DNA of 64,000 nt from Fimenecus sp963590415 (GTDB lineage Bacteria; Bacillota; Clostridia; Oscillospirales; Acutalibacteraceae), in assembly GCA_963590415.1 (NCBI GenBank), contig CAVAPB010000001.1, positions 1-64,000 of the forward strand, given 5' to 3'. Below the pieces are notes generated by a model. The model saw only the letters and a program-made list of their open reading frames with translations, was not told the origin of the DNA and searched no databases. The position numbers and the translations under genes are program-made. Below are positions 22,739 to 32,503 of the stretch, piece by piece; position 1 is the stretch's first letter; each line of letters begins with the position of its first letter.

Positions 22739-24937
22739 ATGTTTTTCAAAAACTTTAAGGTTTGGGAAACCGAACTCGCCGGCAGAAAGCTTTCAATCGA
22801 AACCGGTAAAATGGCAGGACTTGCAAACGCCGCTGTTATGGTTCGTTACGGCGACACAAATGTACTTTGTACCGTAACCGCTTCGGCGAAACCCCGTGAG
22901 GGCGTTGACTTCTTCCCGCTTTCAGTTGACTACGAGGAGAAGATGTACTCGGTAGGCAAAATTCCCGGCTCATTCCAGAGAAGAGAGGGCAAGGCAAGCG
23001 AAAAGGCTATCCTTACTTCAAGATGTATCGACAGACCTATCCGTCCCCTTTTCCCCAAGGATCTCCGTAACGACTGCACCGTTGTTGCCACCGTTATGTC
23101 GGTTGACCCCGATTGCAGCCCCGAAATCGCAGCTATGATCGGTGTTTCCGCAGCTATCGCAATTTCAGATATTCCGTGGGACGGCCCTATCTCGGGCGTA
23201 AATGTAGGTCTTGTTGACGGCGAAATCGTTATCAACCCCACTCTCGAGCAGAGAGCAAAGACAGACCTTAACCTTACCGTTGCTTCTACGGCAGACCTTG
23301 TCGCTATGATTGAGGCAGGCGGTAACGAAATCCCCGACGACCTTATGTTCGACTGCATCATGGCAGGTCACGAGGAAAACAAAAAAATCGTTAAATTCAT
23401 TCAGGGCATCGTTGACGAGGTAGGCAAGCCCAAGTTTGCTTACGAGTCCTCCGACCCAGATCCCGTTATATTCAAGGAAATCGAAGACTTCTGCGTTGAA
23501 GATGTCAAGAAAGCACTTGATACGGACGACAAGCTTGTCCGCGACGAGGCTCTCCTCCCCATCTATGCGGCTGTTCACGAAAAGTACGACGAGCAGTTTG
23601 AGGGCAACGAAGCAAAGCTTGACGAGATTATGTATCTTGTTCAGAAGCATGTTGTACGCTCATGGCTTAAAGACGAGCACAAGAGAGTTGACGGCAGAGG
23701 AATTGACGAAATCCGTCCGCTTAACGCTGAAATTGATCTCCTTGCAAGAGCTCACGGCTCGGGTATGTTCACAAGAGGTCAGACGCAGGTTCTTTCCGTT
23801 GCAACGCTCGGTTCAATGGGCGACGCTCAGCAGCTTGACGGTCTCGATGAACAGAAGGAAAAGAGATATATCCACCACTACAACTTCCCGTCATACTCCG
23901 TAGGCGAAACAAAGCCCTCAAGAGGTCCCGGCAGAAGAGAAATCGGACACGGTGCTCTTGCGGAAAAGGCTCTCATTCCCGTACTTCCGTCAGTCGAAGA
24001 ATTCCCCTACACGATCCGTGTTGTTTCCGAGGTTCTCTCTTCAAACGGCTCGACATCACAGGGCTCAATCTGCGGCTCAACGCTTGCTCTTATGGCTGCC
24101 GGCGTTCCGATTAAAGCACCTGTTGCAGGTATTTCCTGCGGTCTTATCACAGGAGACGACGGCGTTTACGGCGACTTTATGACAATGGTAGACATCCAGG
24201 GTCTTGAGGACTTCTACGGCGACATGGACTTCAAGGTTGCAGGTACAAAGAAGGGTATCACAGCTATCCAGATGGATCTCAAGGTTCACGGACTTACTCC
24301 CGCAATCATAAAAGAAGCCTTTGCAAAGACGCACAAGGCAAGAGATTATATACTTGACGACATTATGCTTCCCGTTATTTCAGAGCCGAGAGCAGAGCTT
24401 TCAAAGTGGGCTCCGAAGATGCTTACAACAAAGATTGACCCCGAAAAGATCGGCGAGGTTATCGGTAAGCAGGGTAAAGTTATTCAGAAGATATGTGCCG
24501 AGTGCGACTGTAAGGTTGATGTCAACGATGAAGGTCAGGTATTTGTTTCTGCTATTGACCTTGACAACGCAAAGAAAGCAATCTTCATTGTTGAGACAAT
24601 CGCTAACGGTCCGGAGGAGGGCGCAATATACAAGGGTGTTGTTACCCGTCTTATGAGCTTCGGCGCATTCGTTGAAATTGTTCCCGGCGTTGAGGGCATG
24701 GTTCACATCAGCCACCTTGATGTCAAGAGAACCGAGAAGGTTGAGGATGTTGTCAATGTCGGCGACGAAATCATCGTAAAGGTTCTTCCCAAGGACGAAC
24801 AAGGCAGACTTAACTTCTCACGCCGCGAGGCTCTTATAGAGGTTGAGGGTCTTACTCCCGAAAACGAGCTTACCGAAAGAGCTCCGAGAAGAGACAACAG
24901 AAGAGACGGAAGAAGAAATAACTTCCACAGAAGATAA
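22739..24937 (+). CDS. pnp: Polyribonucleotide nucleotidyltransferase (PNPase)
   Basis: PNPase degrades RNA 3' to 5' with phosphate in the cytoplasm. In the 732 residues there are two RNase PH domains (about 12-215 and 310-545), with FFPLSVDYEEKMYSVGKIPGS and SSNGSTSQGSICGSTLALMAAG. A KH domain follows (KIGEVIGKQGKVIQKI, near 580-640). Next is an S1 domain (GAIYKGVVTRLMSFGAFVEI, near 645-715), then an Arg-rich tail. Start ATG 22739 follows AGAGAGG. Length and layout are normal. Confidence 0.97.
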   Translation: MFFKNFKVWETELAGRKLSIETGKMAGLANAAVMVRYGDTNVLCTVTASAKPREGVDFFPLSVDYEEKMYSVGKIPGSFQRREGKASEKAILTSRCIDRPIRPLFPKDLRNDCTVVATVMSVDPDCSPEIAAMIGVSAAIAISDIPWDGPISGVNVGLVDGEIVINPTLEQRAKTDLNLTVASTADLVAMIEAGGNEIPDDLMFDCIMAGHEENKKIVKFIQGIVDEVGKPKFAYESSDPDPVIFKEIEDFCVEDVKKALDTDDKLVRDEALLPIYAAVHEKYDEQFEGNEAKLDEIMYLVQKHVVRSWLKDEHKRVDGRGIDEIRPLNAEIDLLARAHGSGMFTRGQTQVLSVATLGSMGDAQQLDGLDEQKEKRYIHHYNFPSYSVGETKPSRGPGRREIGHGALAEKALIPVLPSVEEFPYTIRVVSEVLSSNGSTSQGSICGSTLALMAAGVPIKAPVAGISCGLITGDDGVYGDFMTMVDIQGLEDFYGDMDFKVAGTKKGITAIQMDLKVHGLTPAIIKEAFAKTHKARDYILDDIMLPVISEPRAELSKWAPKMLTTKIDPEKIGEVIGKQGKVIQKICAECDCKVDVNDEGQVFVSAIDLDNAKKAIFIVETIANGPEEGAIYKGVVTRLMSFGAFVEIVPGVEGMVHISHLDVKRTEKVEDVVNVGDEIIVKVLPKDEQGRLNFSRREALIEVEGLTPENELTERAPRRDNRRDGRRNNFHRR

Positions 24938-24950
24938 ACAGTCAGACTTA

Positions 24951-24981
24951 ACGGGGCGGCAAACGCTGTCCCGTTATTTTT
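24951..24981 (+). terminator. Terminator of pnp
   Basis: AACGGG pairs with CCCGTT across a 13-base loop and is followed by ATTTTTAT. Confidence 0.65.
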
Positions 24982-24987
24982 ATGCGC

Positions 24988-25022
24988 AAAAACGGCGGCA
25001 GAGATTTTCGTCTCTGCCGCCG
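24988..25022 (-). terminator. Terminator of hpf
   Basis: On the minus strand CGGCGGCAGAGA / TCTCTGCCGCCG with loop CGAAAA is followed by TTTTTGCGC. It is a 12-bp perfect stem 27 bases after the hpf stop. Confidence 0.85.
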
Positions 25023-25048
25023 CTGTTATTTGTCCGTATTTTTTTCAG

Positions 25049-25573
25049 TTACTCTTCGGTCGGCTCAATAAGTCCGTAGCCGCCGTCTTTTCTCTTATAA
25101 ACGACATTTATATCGTCTGTTTCGGCGTTTCGGAACATATAGAACTGATGTCCGAGCATATTCATCTGCAAAACCGCTTCATCAACCGTTTCGGGCTTCA
25201 AAATTACCGACTTCGTTCTCACGATATCAAAATCGGTTTCTTCATCAGCCTCCGCATTGAATACTTCGTCAAACGAAGCCTCGTGAATTTTCTTTTCGAG
25301 CTTCGTCTTGTTTTTTCTTATCTGCCTGATAAGAGAATCAACACAAGCGTCAAGTGCGTCCTCAAGATCCTGTGAGCGTTCCTGTGCTCTGAATATAAAA
25401 CCGCCTTTGGTCAGCGTTATCTCAACAATTTTGATGTTTTTTTCAACCGTTGCAGTTATCTTTGCTGTCGAATCCGGTCCGAAAAATTTTTCAACCTTGC
25501 GAAGCTTTAACTCTGCCCTTTCTTTGAAAGAGTCTCTCGGTGTGCATTTTCTGCCGACGATGGTAATGTTCAT
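25049..25573 (-). CDS. hpf: Ribosome hibernation promoting factor, long form
   Basis: It binds ribosomes and makes inactive 100S dimers in stationary phase or stress. The N-terminal S30AE domain (about 1-100) starts MNITIVGRKCTPRDSFKERA. The C-terminal dimerisation domain (about 115-174) has FDIVRTKSVILKPETVDEAV and MLGHQFYMFRN. Its 174 residues make it the long form typical of Firmicutes. An extended -10 on the minus strand (TGCTATACT) sits at 25629-25637, about 55 bases upstream. Confidence 0.93.
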   Translation of the reverse strand: MNITIVGRKCTPRDSFKERAELKLRKVEKFFGPDSTAKITATVEKNIKIVEITLTKGGFIFRAQERSQDLEDALDACVDSLIRQIRKNKTKLEKKIHEASFDEVFNAEADEETDFDIVRTKSVILKPETVDEAVLQMNMLGHQFYMFRNAETDDINVVYKRKDGGYGLIEPTEE

Positions 25574-25691
25574 TATGACATCCCCTTGTTTATATATTCA
25601 AAAGCTGTTTGCTTTTGTTTTCGTCTTCAGTATAGCACAATTTTATAATAAAATAAAGATATTTTATGAATTTTTATTTAATTTTCACAAA

Positions 25692-26936
25692 TCAGACATT
25701 CCAGCTGTTAATATACTTCTCCTGCTCCGCCGAAAGAGTATCTATCGAAATGCCCCACGCCGCAAGCTTCCTCATTGCAACATTGCGGTCAATCTCCTGT
25801 GGAACATAGTTTACGCCGACCTTTACCCTGTCACGGTGCTGCGCCATATACTTTGCGGAAAGAGCCTGAATCGCAAAGCTCATATCCATAATCTCGGCAG
25901 GGTGTCCGTCACCTGCGGCAAGGTTTACAAGCCTGCCCTCGGCAAGCAGATTTATCCAATGTCCGTTGGGCATTTTATAGCCCATAATATTATTTCTCTT
26001 TTCGGCAATTTCAACGGCGTTCTTTTCGAGGTCGCCTATGTTTATTTCAACATTGAAGTGACCTGCGTTGCATACTATTGCGCCGTCCTTCATATTGAGC
26101 ATTGCCTCTTCCGCAATAACATCCTTGCAGCCCGTAACCGTAACGAAGAAATCGCCGATTTTTGCCGCCTCAACCATAGGCAGGACGGTAAAGCCCTCCA
26201 TTTTGGCTTCCATAGCCTTTATCGGGTCAATTTCCGTAACGATAACATCCGCACCGAAGCCCTTCGCCCTCATTGCAACACCCTTACCGCACCAGCCGTA
26301 GCCGGCAACGACAACCTTTTTTCCTGCAACGACCAGATTTGTTGTTCTGTTTATGCCGTCCCACACGCTCTGACCCGTGCCGTAGCGGTTGTCGAAAAGA
26401 TATTTACACTGCGCATTGTTTACCGCCATCATCGGAAAAAGAAGCTTGCCCTCTTTTTCCATAGCTTTAAGCCTTATTATTCCCGTTGTGGTCTCCTCAC
26501 AGCCGCCGATAACGCCCTTGATAAGCTCGGGATACTCATTGTGAATGAGGTTCACCAAATCTCCGCCGTCGTCGATAATGATATTCGGACCGATTTCAAT
26601 AACCCTTTTAAGATGCTCGCCGTATTCCTCGGCAGTTGCGCCGTGATAAGCAAAAACATTAAGTCCGCCCTTTGCGAGAGCCGCCGCAACATCGTCCTGG
26701 GTTGAAAGCGGATTGCTTCCCGTAACGAACATTTCCGCACCGCCTGCCGCAAGAACCCTGCAAAGATATGCGGTCTTTGCTTCAAGATGAACGGAAAGCG
26801 CAATTTTAAGCCCCACAAACGGTTTCTCATGCGTAAACTCCTTTTCAAGCGAGGACAAAAGCGGCATATTTGCCTTTACCCACTGTATTTTTCTCTCTCC
26901 TGATTCATAAAGGGACAACTCTCTTATATCGCTCAT
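25692..26936 (-). CDS. ahcY: Adenosylhomocysteinase
   Basis: It hydrolyses S-adenosylhomocysteine to adenosine and homocysteine, removing an inhibitor of methyltransferases. About 414 residues. Substrate site motifs are VHLEAKTAYL, ETTTGIIRL and NRYGTGQS. The NAD-binding Rossmann motif is VVVAGYGWCGKG. The C-terminal part has NAGHFNVEI and VNYVPQEIDRNVA. ATG 26936 is chosen because GGAAGG is 8 bases upstream, whereas GTG 26945 sits directly on it. No other methionine-cycle gene is next to it. Confidence 0.95.
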   Translation of the reverse strand: MSDIRELSLYESGERKIQWVKANMPLLSSLEKEFTHEKPFVGLKIALSVHLEAKTAYLCRVLAAGGAEMFVTGSNPLSTQDDVAAALAKGGLNVFAYHGATAEEYGEHLKRVIEIGPNIIIDDGGDLVNLIHNEYPELIKGVIGGCEETTTGIIRLKAMEKEGKLLFPMMAVNNAQCKYLFDNRYGTGQSVWDGINRTTNLVVAGKKVVVAGYGWCGKGVAMRAKGFGADVIVTEIDPIKAMEAKMEGFTVLPMVEAAKIGDFFVTVTGCKDVIAEEAMLNMKDGAIVCNAGHFNVEINIGDLEKNAVEIAEKRNNIMGYKMPNGHWINLLAEGRLVNLAAGDGHPAEIMDMSFAIQALSAKYMAQHRDRVKVGVNYVPQEIDRNVAMRKLAAWGISIDTLSAEQEKYINSWNV

Positions 26937-27006
26937 TAAATACACCTTCCGTAAATTTTATTAACCATAATAAAATAACATATTCCCTGCCAAAAAGCAA
27001 TAAATA

Positions 27007-27035
27007 TTGACATAAGTTAATAATTATGCGATAAT
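27007..27035 (+). promoter_or_regulatory. Promoter of the 27.1 kb lipoprotein gene
   Basis: A perfect TTGACA (27007-27012), 17 bases, and GATAAT (27030-27035). Confidence 0.8.
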
Positions 27036-27075
27036 TAAGCTAACTAAAAGGCGGTATTTGGAGGCTCATGTTTTT

Positions 27076-28029
27076 ATGGAAAACAGTAACAATATTATCA
27101 GAAGAATAATCTCTGTTGTTCTTGTTATTACGCTTACTGTGTGCGTTTTTTCCTCATGCAAAAAGGATAATCAGGAAGAGGAAATAACACGGGGCGACGC
27201 TCAGATAGAAAGACCGACCTACGCCGATGAAACGCAGGTTGACGGTGAAGTTACAACAGACCCTGCCGCAACCATGGCGGATTCTCGTACCACCACCGCA
27301 AAAACAACGACGCAAGCTGCCGAAAGCACTACATACAGCAGCGACCCGCAAATAAATGACGCTATCAACGACGCCGCAAACGCAAGTGGCTTGAGCGCCG
27401 AGCAAATTGCCCAGTTTATTCAGATAATGGGCTACGATTACGACCCCAATCAGGGCATTTTCTACACAAGTCTTGACAACTGGCAGAGACAGGCAAACTT
27501 CGTTTCACACTATGACACGGCGGCTCACTATGCCAATATGAACTATCGCACCGTGCGAATTGATTTCGGACCTATTGACGGTCTTGACTGGAGAATTCAG
27601 CTTTGGAAAGGTCAGTACGGCGCATTCGGCGGAAGTGAAATCGGTGTTTATACCAAGGACCCGAAGCAGAACGCAATGCTTTATCACTGTGCTGACGACG
27701 ACCACCTCCTTTATATGGAGTCTGCTCTTTATCTCAGCAAAAGCGATTACGAAAGCGGCAAGGTATACTTTACAAGAGAGTGGCAGGCGCATTGGTGGCT
27801 TACCGGCTTCAAGGCAGGTATCGTCAATCCCGCTTCGCTTATTATGACAATGCGTATTCGCTGCACATCCTCAAAAATGGCAACACAGTTTGTCTCAGCT
27901 CTTGAAACCGCGGGCTTTACACAGGTTAAGAATCAAAAGAACTTGACATATGACACCTTCTGCAGAAGCCTCAATGATATTTACATAGTCTGGGACAGCG
28001 TAGGCGAATTAAACTACGCCGTTAATTAA
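27076..28029 (+). CDS. Secreted lipoprotein of unknown function
   Basis: About 317 residues. The signal peptide has a hydrophobic core (IISVVLVITLTVCVF) and lipobox VFSSC, with the lipidated Cys near residue 28. A Thr/Ala-rich linker follows (about 45-90), then a folded domain containing GYDYDPNQGIFYTSLDNWQRQ and IDGLDWRIQLWKGQYG. I recall DUF4474-like proteins with similar text, which would fit a wall-associated protein, but I do not assign a function. ATG 27076 follows GGAGG at 12 bases. Confidence 0.8.
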   Translation: MENSNNIIRRIISVVLVITLTVCVFSSCKKDNQEEEITRGDAQIERPTYADETQVDGEVTTDPAATMADSRTTTAKTTTQAAESTTYSSDPQINDAINDAANASGLSAEQIAQFIQIMGYDYDPNQGIFYTSLDNWQRQANFVSHYDTAAHYANMNYRTVRIDFGPIDGLDWRIQLWKGQYGAFGGSEIGVYTKDPKQNAMLYHCADDDHLLYMESALYLSKSDYESGKVYFTREWQAHWWLTGFKAGIVNPASLIMTMRIRCTSSKMATQFVSALETAGFTQVKNQKNLTYDTFCRSLNDIYIVWDSVGELNYAVN

Positions 28030-28032
28030 AAA

Positions 28033-28058
28033 GAAAGCCCACTACGGTGGGCTTTTAT
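28033..28058 (+). terminator. Terminator of the lipoprotein gene
   Basis: AAAGCCCAC / GTGGGCTTTT with loop TACG, directly after the stop codon. Confidence 0.8.
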
Positions 28059-28128
28059 GATAGGAGAAAAGTGCGAAAACCATACTTTTCAATTTATGTT
28101 GCCTGAACAGGCGTGGATGGTGATTATT

Positions 28129-28710
28129 ATGAAAAAAGGATTTTTTGCCTTTACGGGCAGAATTAAATATATCAACCGTTGGGCGCTTATGCGTAACACG
28201 ACATATGAGACCTTGAGTCAGCACTCGCACGAGGTAGCGGTCCTGTCGCACGCCCTCGCAGTTATCGGCAACAAAAAGCTCGGCAAAAGCTACAACGCCG
28301 AAAGAGCCGCTCTCCTGGGGCTTTACCACGATGTACCCGAGATAATAACGGGCGATATGCCCACCCCCGTCAAGTATTACAGCAAAAGCATGCGCAACAC
28401 CTTTGAGCAAATTGAAAACAACGCCTGTTCAACGCTTCTTGATATGCTTGACGATGATATAAAGGGAGAATACACCTCTCTGTTTTTCAAAGACGAAAAA
28501 GACGCGGAGCTTTGGCGGCTTGTCAAGGCGGCGGACAAGCTGAGCGCATATATCAAGTGCATCGAGGAAAGGAAAGCCGGAAATTCCGAGTTCTCAGACG
28601 CCGAAAGCTCGACAAGAGCGTTAATTGATTCGCTCAACTGCGAGGAAGCAGACATTTTTGTAAATGAATATCTCCCCGCCTACGAATTGCCGCTCGATAA
28701 GCTTAAATAA
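28129..28710 (+). CDS. HD-domain nucleotidase, YfbR-like
   Basis: This is a metal-dependent phosphohydrolase of 193 residues. HD-family ligands are visible: RNTTYETLSQHSHEVAVLSHAL, then LYHDVPEIITGDMPTPVKYY, and a later AADKLSAYIKC. The text resembles YfbR, which removes the 5' phosphate from deoxynucleoside monophosphates. That substrate is inferred. ATG 28129 (MKKGFFAFTGRIKYINRW) is preferred over the in-frame ATG 28057, which lies inside the preceding terminator. Confidence 0.85.
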   Translation: MKKGFFAFTGRIKYINRWALMRNTTYETLSQHSHEVAVLSHALAVIGNKKLGKSYNAERAALLGLYHDVPEIITGDMPTPVKYYSKSMRNTFEQIENNACSTLLDMLDDDIKGEYTSLFFKDEKDAELWRLVKAADKLSAYIKCIEERKAGNSEFSDAESSTRALIDSLNCEEADIFVNEYLPAYELPLDKLK

Positions 28711-28780
28711 AAACAGACAAGAATTGCACCTTGAATTATCAAAAGTGCAATTTTTGCACTTTTAGCTTTAGAGGAAGTGC

Positions 28781-28811
28781 AAAAGACCCCGTTCTGTGAA
28801 CGGGGTCTTTT
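28781..28811. terminator. Bidirectional terminator between convergent genes
   Basis: AAAAGACCCCGTTC / GAACGGGGTCTTTT with loop TGT serves both the HD-domain gene and aspS. A second small hairpin (AAAAGTGCAA / TTGCACTTTT, 28741-28763) precedes it. Confidence 0.88.
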
Positions 28812-28823
28812 CATTGCTTGTCA

Positions 28824-30614
28824 TTATTCTTTTTCCTCTGTCCTTGTAACCGCAATTCCGAGGTCGTCAAGCTGAAGCTTGTCGACAGGTGCGGGACACT
28901 CTGTCATAGGCTCCGAAGCGTTCTGAACCTTGGGGTAAGCCACTACATCTCTGAGGCTTTCGCAACCGAGCATCTGCATGCAAAGTCTGTCAAGTCCGAT
29001 ACCCATACCACCGTGAGGCGGTGCGCCGAAACGGAAAGCGTCGAGCAGGTAGCCGAACTTTTCGTATGCCTCTTCCTTTGTAAGTCCCAGCAAATCAAAA
29101 ATCCTTGACTGAAGCTGCGGGTCTGTAATTCTTATTGAGCCGGAAGAGAGTTCAATTCCGTTAAGTACAAGGTCATAGCATTTTGCTCTTACCTTGCCCT
29201 TGTCGGTTTCAAGATATTCAAGACAATCGTCCATAGGTGCGGTAAACGGATGGTGCATTGCAAGCCACTCTCCGCTCTCCTCGTCATATTCAAAGAACGG
29301 GAACTCGGTAATCCAGAGAAGATTGTATTTGCCCTCAGGGATAATGTCGAGCTTCTTTGCAACTGTCTGACGCAGTGCGCCGAGAATTGAAAGGACATGG
29401 CTGTTGTTTGCATCCGCAATGACAAGAAGCACATCGCCCTGCTTCAAATCAGCTTTAGATGAAATTTGACTAAGTTCGTCTTCCGTCATAAATTTGGCAA
29501 ATGAGGAAGCCATACCGTCGGGATTCATTCTTATCCAAGCCATACCCTTTGCGCCGCTGCCCTTAGCCTGCTCGGTAAGCTTGTCTATCTCTTTTCTTGT
29601 GAGAACGGATGCGGCATTTTCAGCTTTTATCGCCCTTACGCTTCCGCCTGCCTCGATTGCGCTCTTAAAGACAACGAATTCCGAATTTTTAACAATATCG
29701 GTAAGGTCGATAAGCTCCATACCGTATCTTGTATCCGGCTTGTCCGAACCGTATCTCTCCATAGCCTCTTTATATGTCAGACGAGGCAACGGAGTGGGAA
29801 TATCCACGCCGAGTGCATCTTTGAACACACGCTTTATATATCCCTCGCCCATTTCGAGGACATCCTCCATCTCAACAAAGGACATCTCAATATCAATTTG
29901 TGTAAACTCGGGCTGACGGTCCGCTCTCAAATCCTCATCTCTGAAGCAGCGTGCAATCTGCATATACCTGTCAAAGCCTGCAACCATCGAAAGCTGTTTG
30001 TAAAGCTGCGGCGACTGCGGCAAAGCATAGAAGCTTCCGTTATGAATTCTCGACGGAACAAGGAAGTCTCTTGCCCCCTCGGGCGTGGAACGGATAAGCA
30101 TGGGAGTTTCTATTTCGATAAAGCCGTTTTCGTCAAAATAATCTCTTGTAATCTTCGCAACCTTGTGTCTGAAAATAATATTTTTCTGCAAGTCGGGACG
30201 GCGAAGGTCAAGATACCGGTATTTAAGTCGGGTAAGCTCACCCGTCTGCGAATTTTCCTGAATTTCAAACGGTGTCGTTTCGCTTTTTGCGAGAACTCTT
30301 AATTCCTTAACCTCAATTTCAATCTCGCCCGTGGGAATGTCGGGGTTTTTGGCGCTTCTCTCACGAACCGTACCGACAGCCGCAAGGACATATTCGCTTC
30401 TTACCGAAAAAGCCTTGTCGAAAACTTCCTTGTCGGTGTTTTCGGTAAACGCCAACTGAACAACACCCGTTCTGTCTCTCAAATCGACGAAAATCAATGC
30501 GCCGAGGTCTCGCTGACGCTGAACCCAGCCGCAAAGAGTAACCTCTCTGCCTATATCCTTTGCGGTAAGCGTGCCGCAATAGTCCGTTCTTTTAATACCC
30601 TGCATTGTTTCCAT
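28824..30614 (-). CDS. aspS: Aspartyl-tRNA synthetase
   Basis: A class II synthetase of 596 residues of the bacterial type. The N-terminal OB-fold anticodon domain has VTLCGWVQRQRDLGALIFVDLRD. The catalytic core is split by a GAD insertion. Motif 2 is near RCFRDEDLRADRQPEFTQID, and motif 3 is GGMGIGLDRL. Whether it also charges tRNA-Asn cannot be told from this window. It is last in an mgsA-hisS-aspS operon, and its ATG shares one base with the hisS stop (TGATG). Confidence 0.96.
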   Translation of the reverse strand: METMQGIKRTDYCGTLTAKDIGREVTLCGWVQRQRDLGALIFVDLRDRTGVVQLAFTENTDKEVFDKAFSVRSEYVLAAVGTVRERSAKNPDIPTGEIEIEVKELRVLAKSETTPFEIQENSQTGELTRLKYRYLDLRRPDLQKNIIFRHKVAKITRDYFDENGFIEIETPMLIRSTPEGARDFLVPSRIHNGSFYALPQSPQLYKQLSMVAGFDRYMQIARCFRDEDLRADRQPEFTQIDIEMSFVEMEDVLEMGEGYIKRVFKDALGVDIPTPLPRLTYKEAMERYGSDKPDTRYGMELIDLTDIVKNSEFVVFKSAIEAGGSVRAIKAENAASVLTRKEIDKLTEQAKGSGAKGMAWIRMNPDGMASSFAKFMTEDELSQISSKADLKQGDVLLVIADANNSHVLSILGALRQTVAKKLDIIPEGKYNLLWITEFPFFEYDEESGEWLAMHHPFTAPMDDCLEYLETDKGKVRAKCYDLVLNGIELSSGSIRITDPQLQSRIFDLLGLTKEEAYEKFGYLLDAFRFGAPPHGGMGIGLDRLCMQMLGCESLRDVVAYPKVQNASEPMTECPAPVDKLQLDDLGIAVTRTEEKE

Positions 30615-31957
30615 CAGTTTTGTCCTCCAAGTATATCTGTAATTTCAAGTCCCTCGATGCCGTAGCCGTCAAGCGAGTCCATCGCCTGCTTTATAACGAC
30701 CGACTGGAAATTATCCGTAAATTCCTCAAGCTCAATTTCAGTCTGCGTTCCGTCCGACATGTTTTTAAGCACAGCCTTGCCGCTTTCAAGCTCGCTGTCT
30801 CCGAGAACCGCGGTGTAAAGCGCGCCTATCTTGTCGGCGTACTTCATCTGCGCCTTAACGGACCTGCCGACCGTGTCAAACTGAGCGGAAAGCCCCTCGT
30901 TTCTTAAATCGGTTGCGAGAGCCGACGCCTTGATGTTTGCCTCTGCTCCCATCGAAGCGATATAGAGGTCGCATCTTCTCCTTTCAGGAAATTCGGTTTT
31001 CTGTGTGTCCATCAAAAGCATGAGCCTTTCAAGCCCGAGACCGAAGCCACAGGCGGGAGTGGGCTTACCGCCCATTTCCTCGACAAGTCCGTCGTAACGG
31101 CCGCCGCCGCAAACCGTGCCCTGAGCTCCTATCTCGTTCGAAACGAATTCAAACACCGTTCTTGTGTAATAATCAAGGCCTCTGACAATCGTCGGATTAA
31201 CCGTAAAATCAATATTGTTTGCTGTTAGATATTTTTTTACTAACTCAAAATGCTCATTGCAGTCATCGCAGAGATAGTCGAGAATTTTCGGTGCATACTT
31301 TGCGATTTCCGAGCATACCGGGCTCTTGCAATCAAGTATTCTCATCGGATTTTTCTCGAGTCTGCCCTTGCATGTATCGCACAAATCGTCATAGTGCGCT
31401 CTGAAATTGTCCTTGAGCGCCTCCTGATACTTTTTGCGGCACTCGGGGCAGCCGATTGAATTTATTTCAAGCGATATATTGTTTACGCCGAGGTAATTGA
31501 ACACCTCGTTTGCAAGCAGAATAATCTCCGCATCCTGCGCCGCACCGCCTGAGCCGAAGCACTCAACACCAAACTGATGAAACTCACGAAGTCTGCCCGC
31601 CTGCGGCTTTTCATAACGGTAGCATGGGGTAAGATAATAAATCTTCTGCGGCATAGCCTCGTTGAAAAGTCCGTGTTCAAGGAAAGCGCGCACTGCGCCT
31701 GCCGTTCCCTCGGGCTTTAAGGTTATTGACCTGTCACCCTTGTCCTTAAAGGTGTACATTTCCTTTTGAACAACATCCGTAGTCTCGCCTACCGAACGCT
31801 GAAAAAGCTCGGTGTGCTCAAACACGGGCGTACGCATTTCGTAAAAGCCGTAGTTTTCGGCAATTTCACGAACAGCCTCTTCGATATATTGAATTTTATA
31901 GCTGCCCGACGGTAATGTGTCGAGCGTTCCTTTAATTGCATTGGTTATAAGCGCCAT
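30614..31957 (-). CDS. hisS: Histidyl-tRNA synthetase
   Basis: A class II synthetase of 447 residues. Motif 1 region: FYEMRTPVFEHTELF. Motif 2: TPCYRYEKPQAGRLREFHQFG. Histidine-specific segments: GLDYYTRTVFEF and CGGGRYDGLVEEMGG. It lies between mgsA and aspS. A C-rich hairpin at 31984-32008 sits between mgsA and hisS. No T-box leader is visible. Confidence 0.96.
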   Translation of the reverse strand: MALITNAIKGTLDTLPSGSYKIQYIEEAVREIAENYGFYEMRTPVFEHTELFQRSVGETTDVVQKEMYTFKDKGDRSITLKPEGTAGAVRAFLEHGLFNEAMPQKIYYLTPCYRYEKPQAGRLREFHQFGVECFGSGGAAQDAEIILLANEVFNYLGVNNISLEINSIGCPECRKKYQEALKDNFRAHYDDLCDTCKGRLEKNPMRILDCKSPVCSEIAKYAPKILDYLCDDCNEHFELVKKYLTANNIDFTVNPTIVRGLDYYTRTVFEFVSNEIGAQGTVCGGGRYDGLVEEMGGKPTPACGFGLGLERLMLLMDTQKTEFPERRRCDLYIASMGAEANIKASALATDLRNEGLSAQFDTVGRSVKAQMKYADKIGALYTAVLGDSELESGKAVLKNMSDGTQTEIELEEFTDNFQSVVIKQAMDSLDGYGIEGLEITDILGGQN

Positions 31958-32017
31958 AAGTTTTCATCCTTTATTTATACAGAATTGCCCCCTCCGAAAA
32001 GGAAGGGGCGATTTTAT

Positions 32018-32434
32018 TCAGTGTTGTTCGCCGTTCTTCGGGTTTACAATATCTCTCCAGTCAAGGTCGCCCCTCGCCAGGCTGTGAATAAGTGCCTCTG
32101 CGGTAGCGATGTTTGTAGCGACGGGTATATTGTGAACGTCGCAGAGCCTTAAAAGATTTGCTTCGTTAGGCTCGTGAGGCTTGGGGTTAAGAGGGTCTCT
32201 GAACATAAGCAAAAGGTCAATTTCATTGCACGCAATCATTGAGCCTATCTGCTGGTCGCCGCCCTGAGCGCCGCTTAAAAACTGAGTTATTTTAAGACCG
32301 GTTGCCTCAGCGACAAGCTTGCCCGTAGTTCCCGTAGCGCAAAGGTTGTGCTTTGAAAGAATTCCGCAATATGCAATGCAGAACTGAGTCATAAGTTCTT
32401 TTTTCTCGTCATGTGCTATAAGAGCTATGTTCAT
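32018..32434 (-). CDS. mgsA: Methylglyoxal synthase
   Basis: It converts dihydroxyacetone phosphate to methylglyoxal and phosphate, a bypass of lower glycolysis under phosphate limitation. 138 residues with the family motifs MNIALIAHDEKKE, CATGTTGKLV, LSGAQGGDQQIGSMI (catalytic Asp) and FRDPLNPKPHEPN. First gene of the operon with hisS and aspS. Confidence 0.96.
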   Translation of the reverse strand: MNIALIAHDEKKELMTQFCIAYCGILSKHNLCATGTTGKLVAEATGLKITQFLSGAQGGDQQIGSMIACNEIDLLLMFRDPLNPKPHEPNEANLLRLCDVHNIPVATNIATAEALIHSLARGDLDWRDIVNPKNGEQH

Positions 32435-32467
32435 ATATCTTCCTCCCTATGAAACTCCTCAAACAGT

Positions 32468-32496
32468 ATGATACCAAATTTTCACTCGGTTTTCAA
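32468..32496 (-). promoter_or_regulatory. Promoter of mgsA-hisS-aspS
   Basis: On the minus strand TTGAAA (32491-32496), 17 bases, and TATCAT (32468-32473), 34 bases before the mgsA start. Confidence 0.7.
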
Positions 32497-32503
32497 CTGT
32501 TTA

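Noticed and set aside
25308..26705. Plus-strand frame of 465 codons
   Set aside because: Antisense to hpf and ahcY, both clearly real; it is a shadow caused by codon bias.
31958..32017. T-box riboswitch before hisS
   Set aside because: The gap is only 60 bases and lacks the T-box sequence; the only hairpin is a C/G-rich stem.
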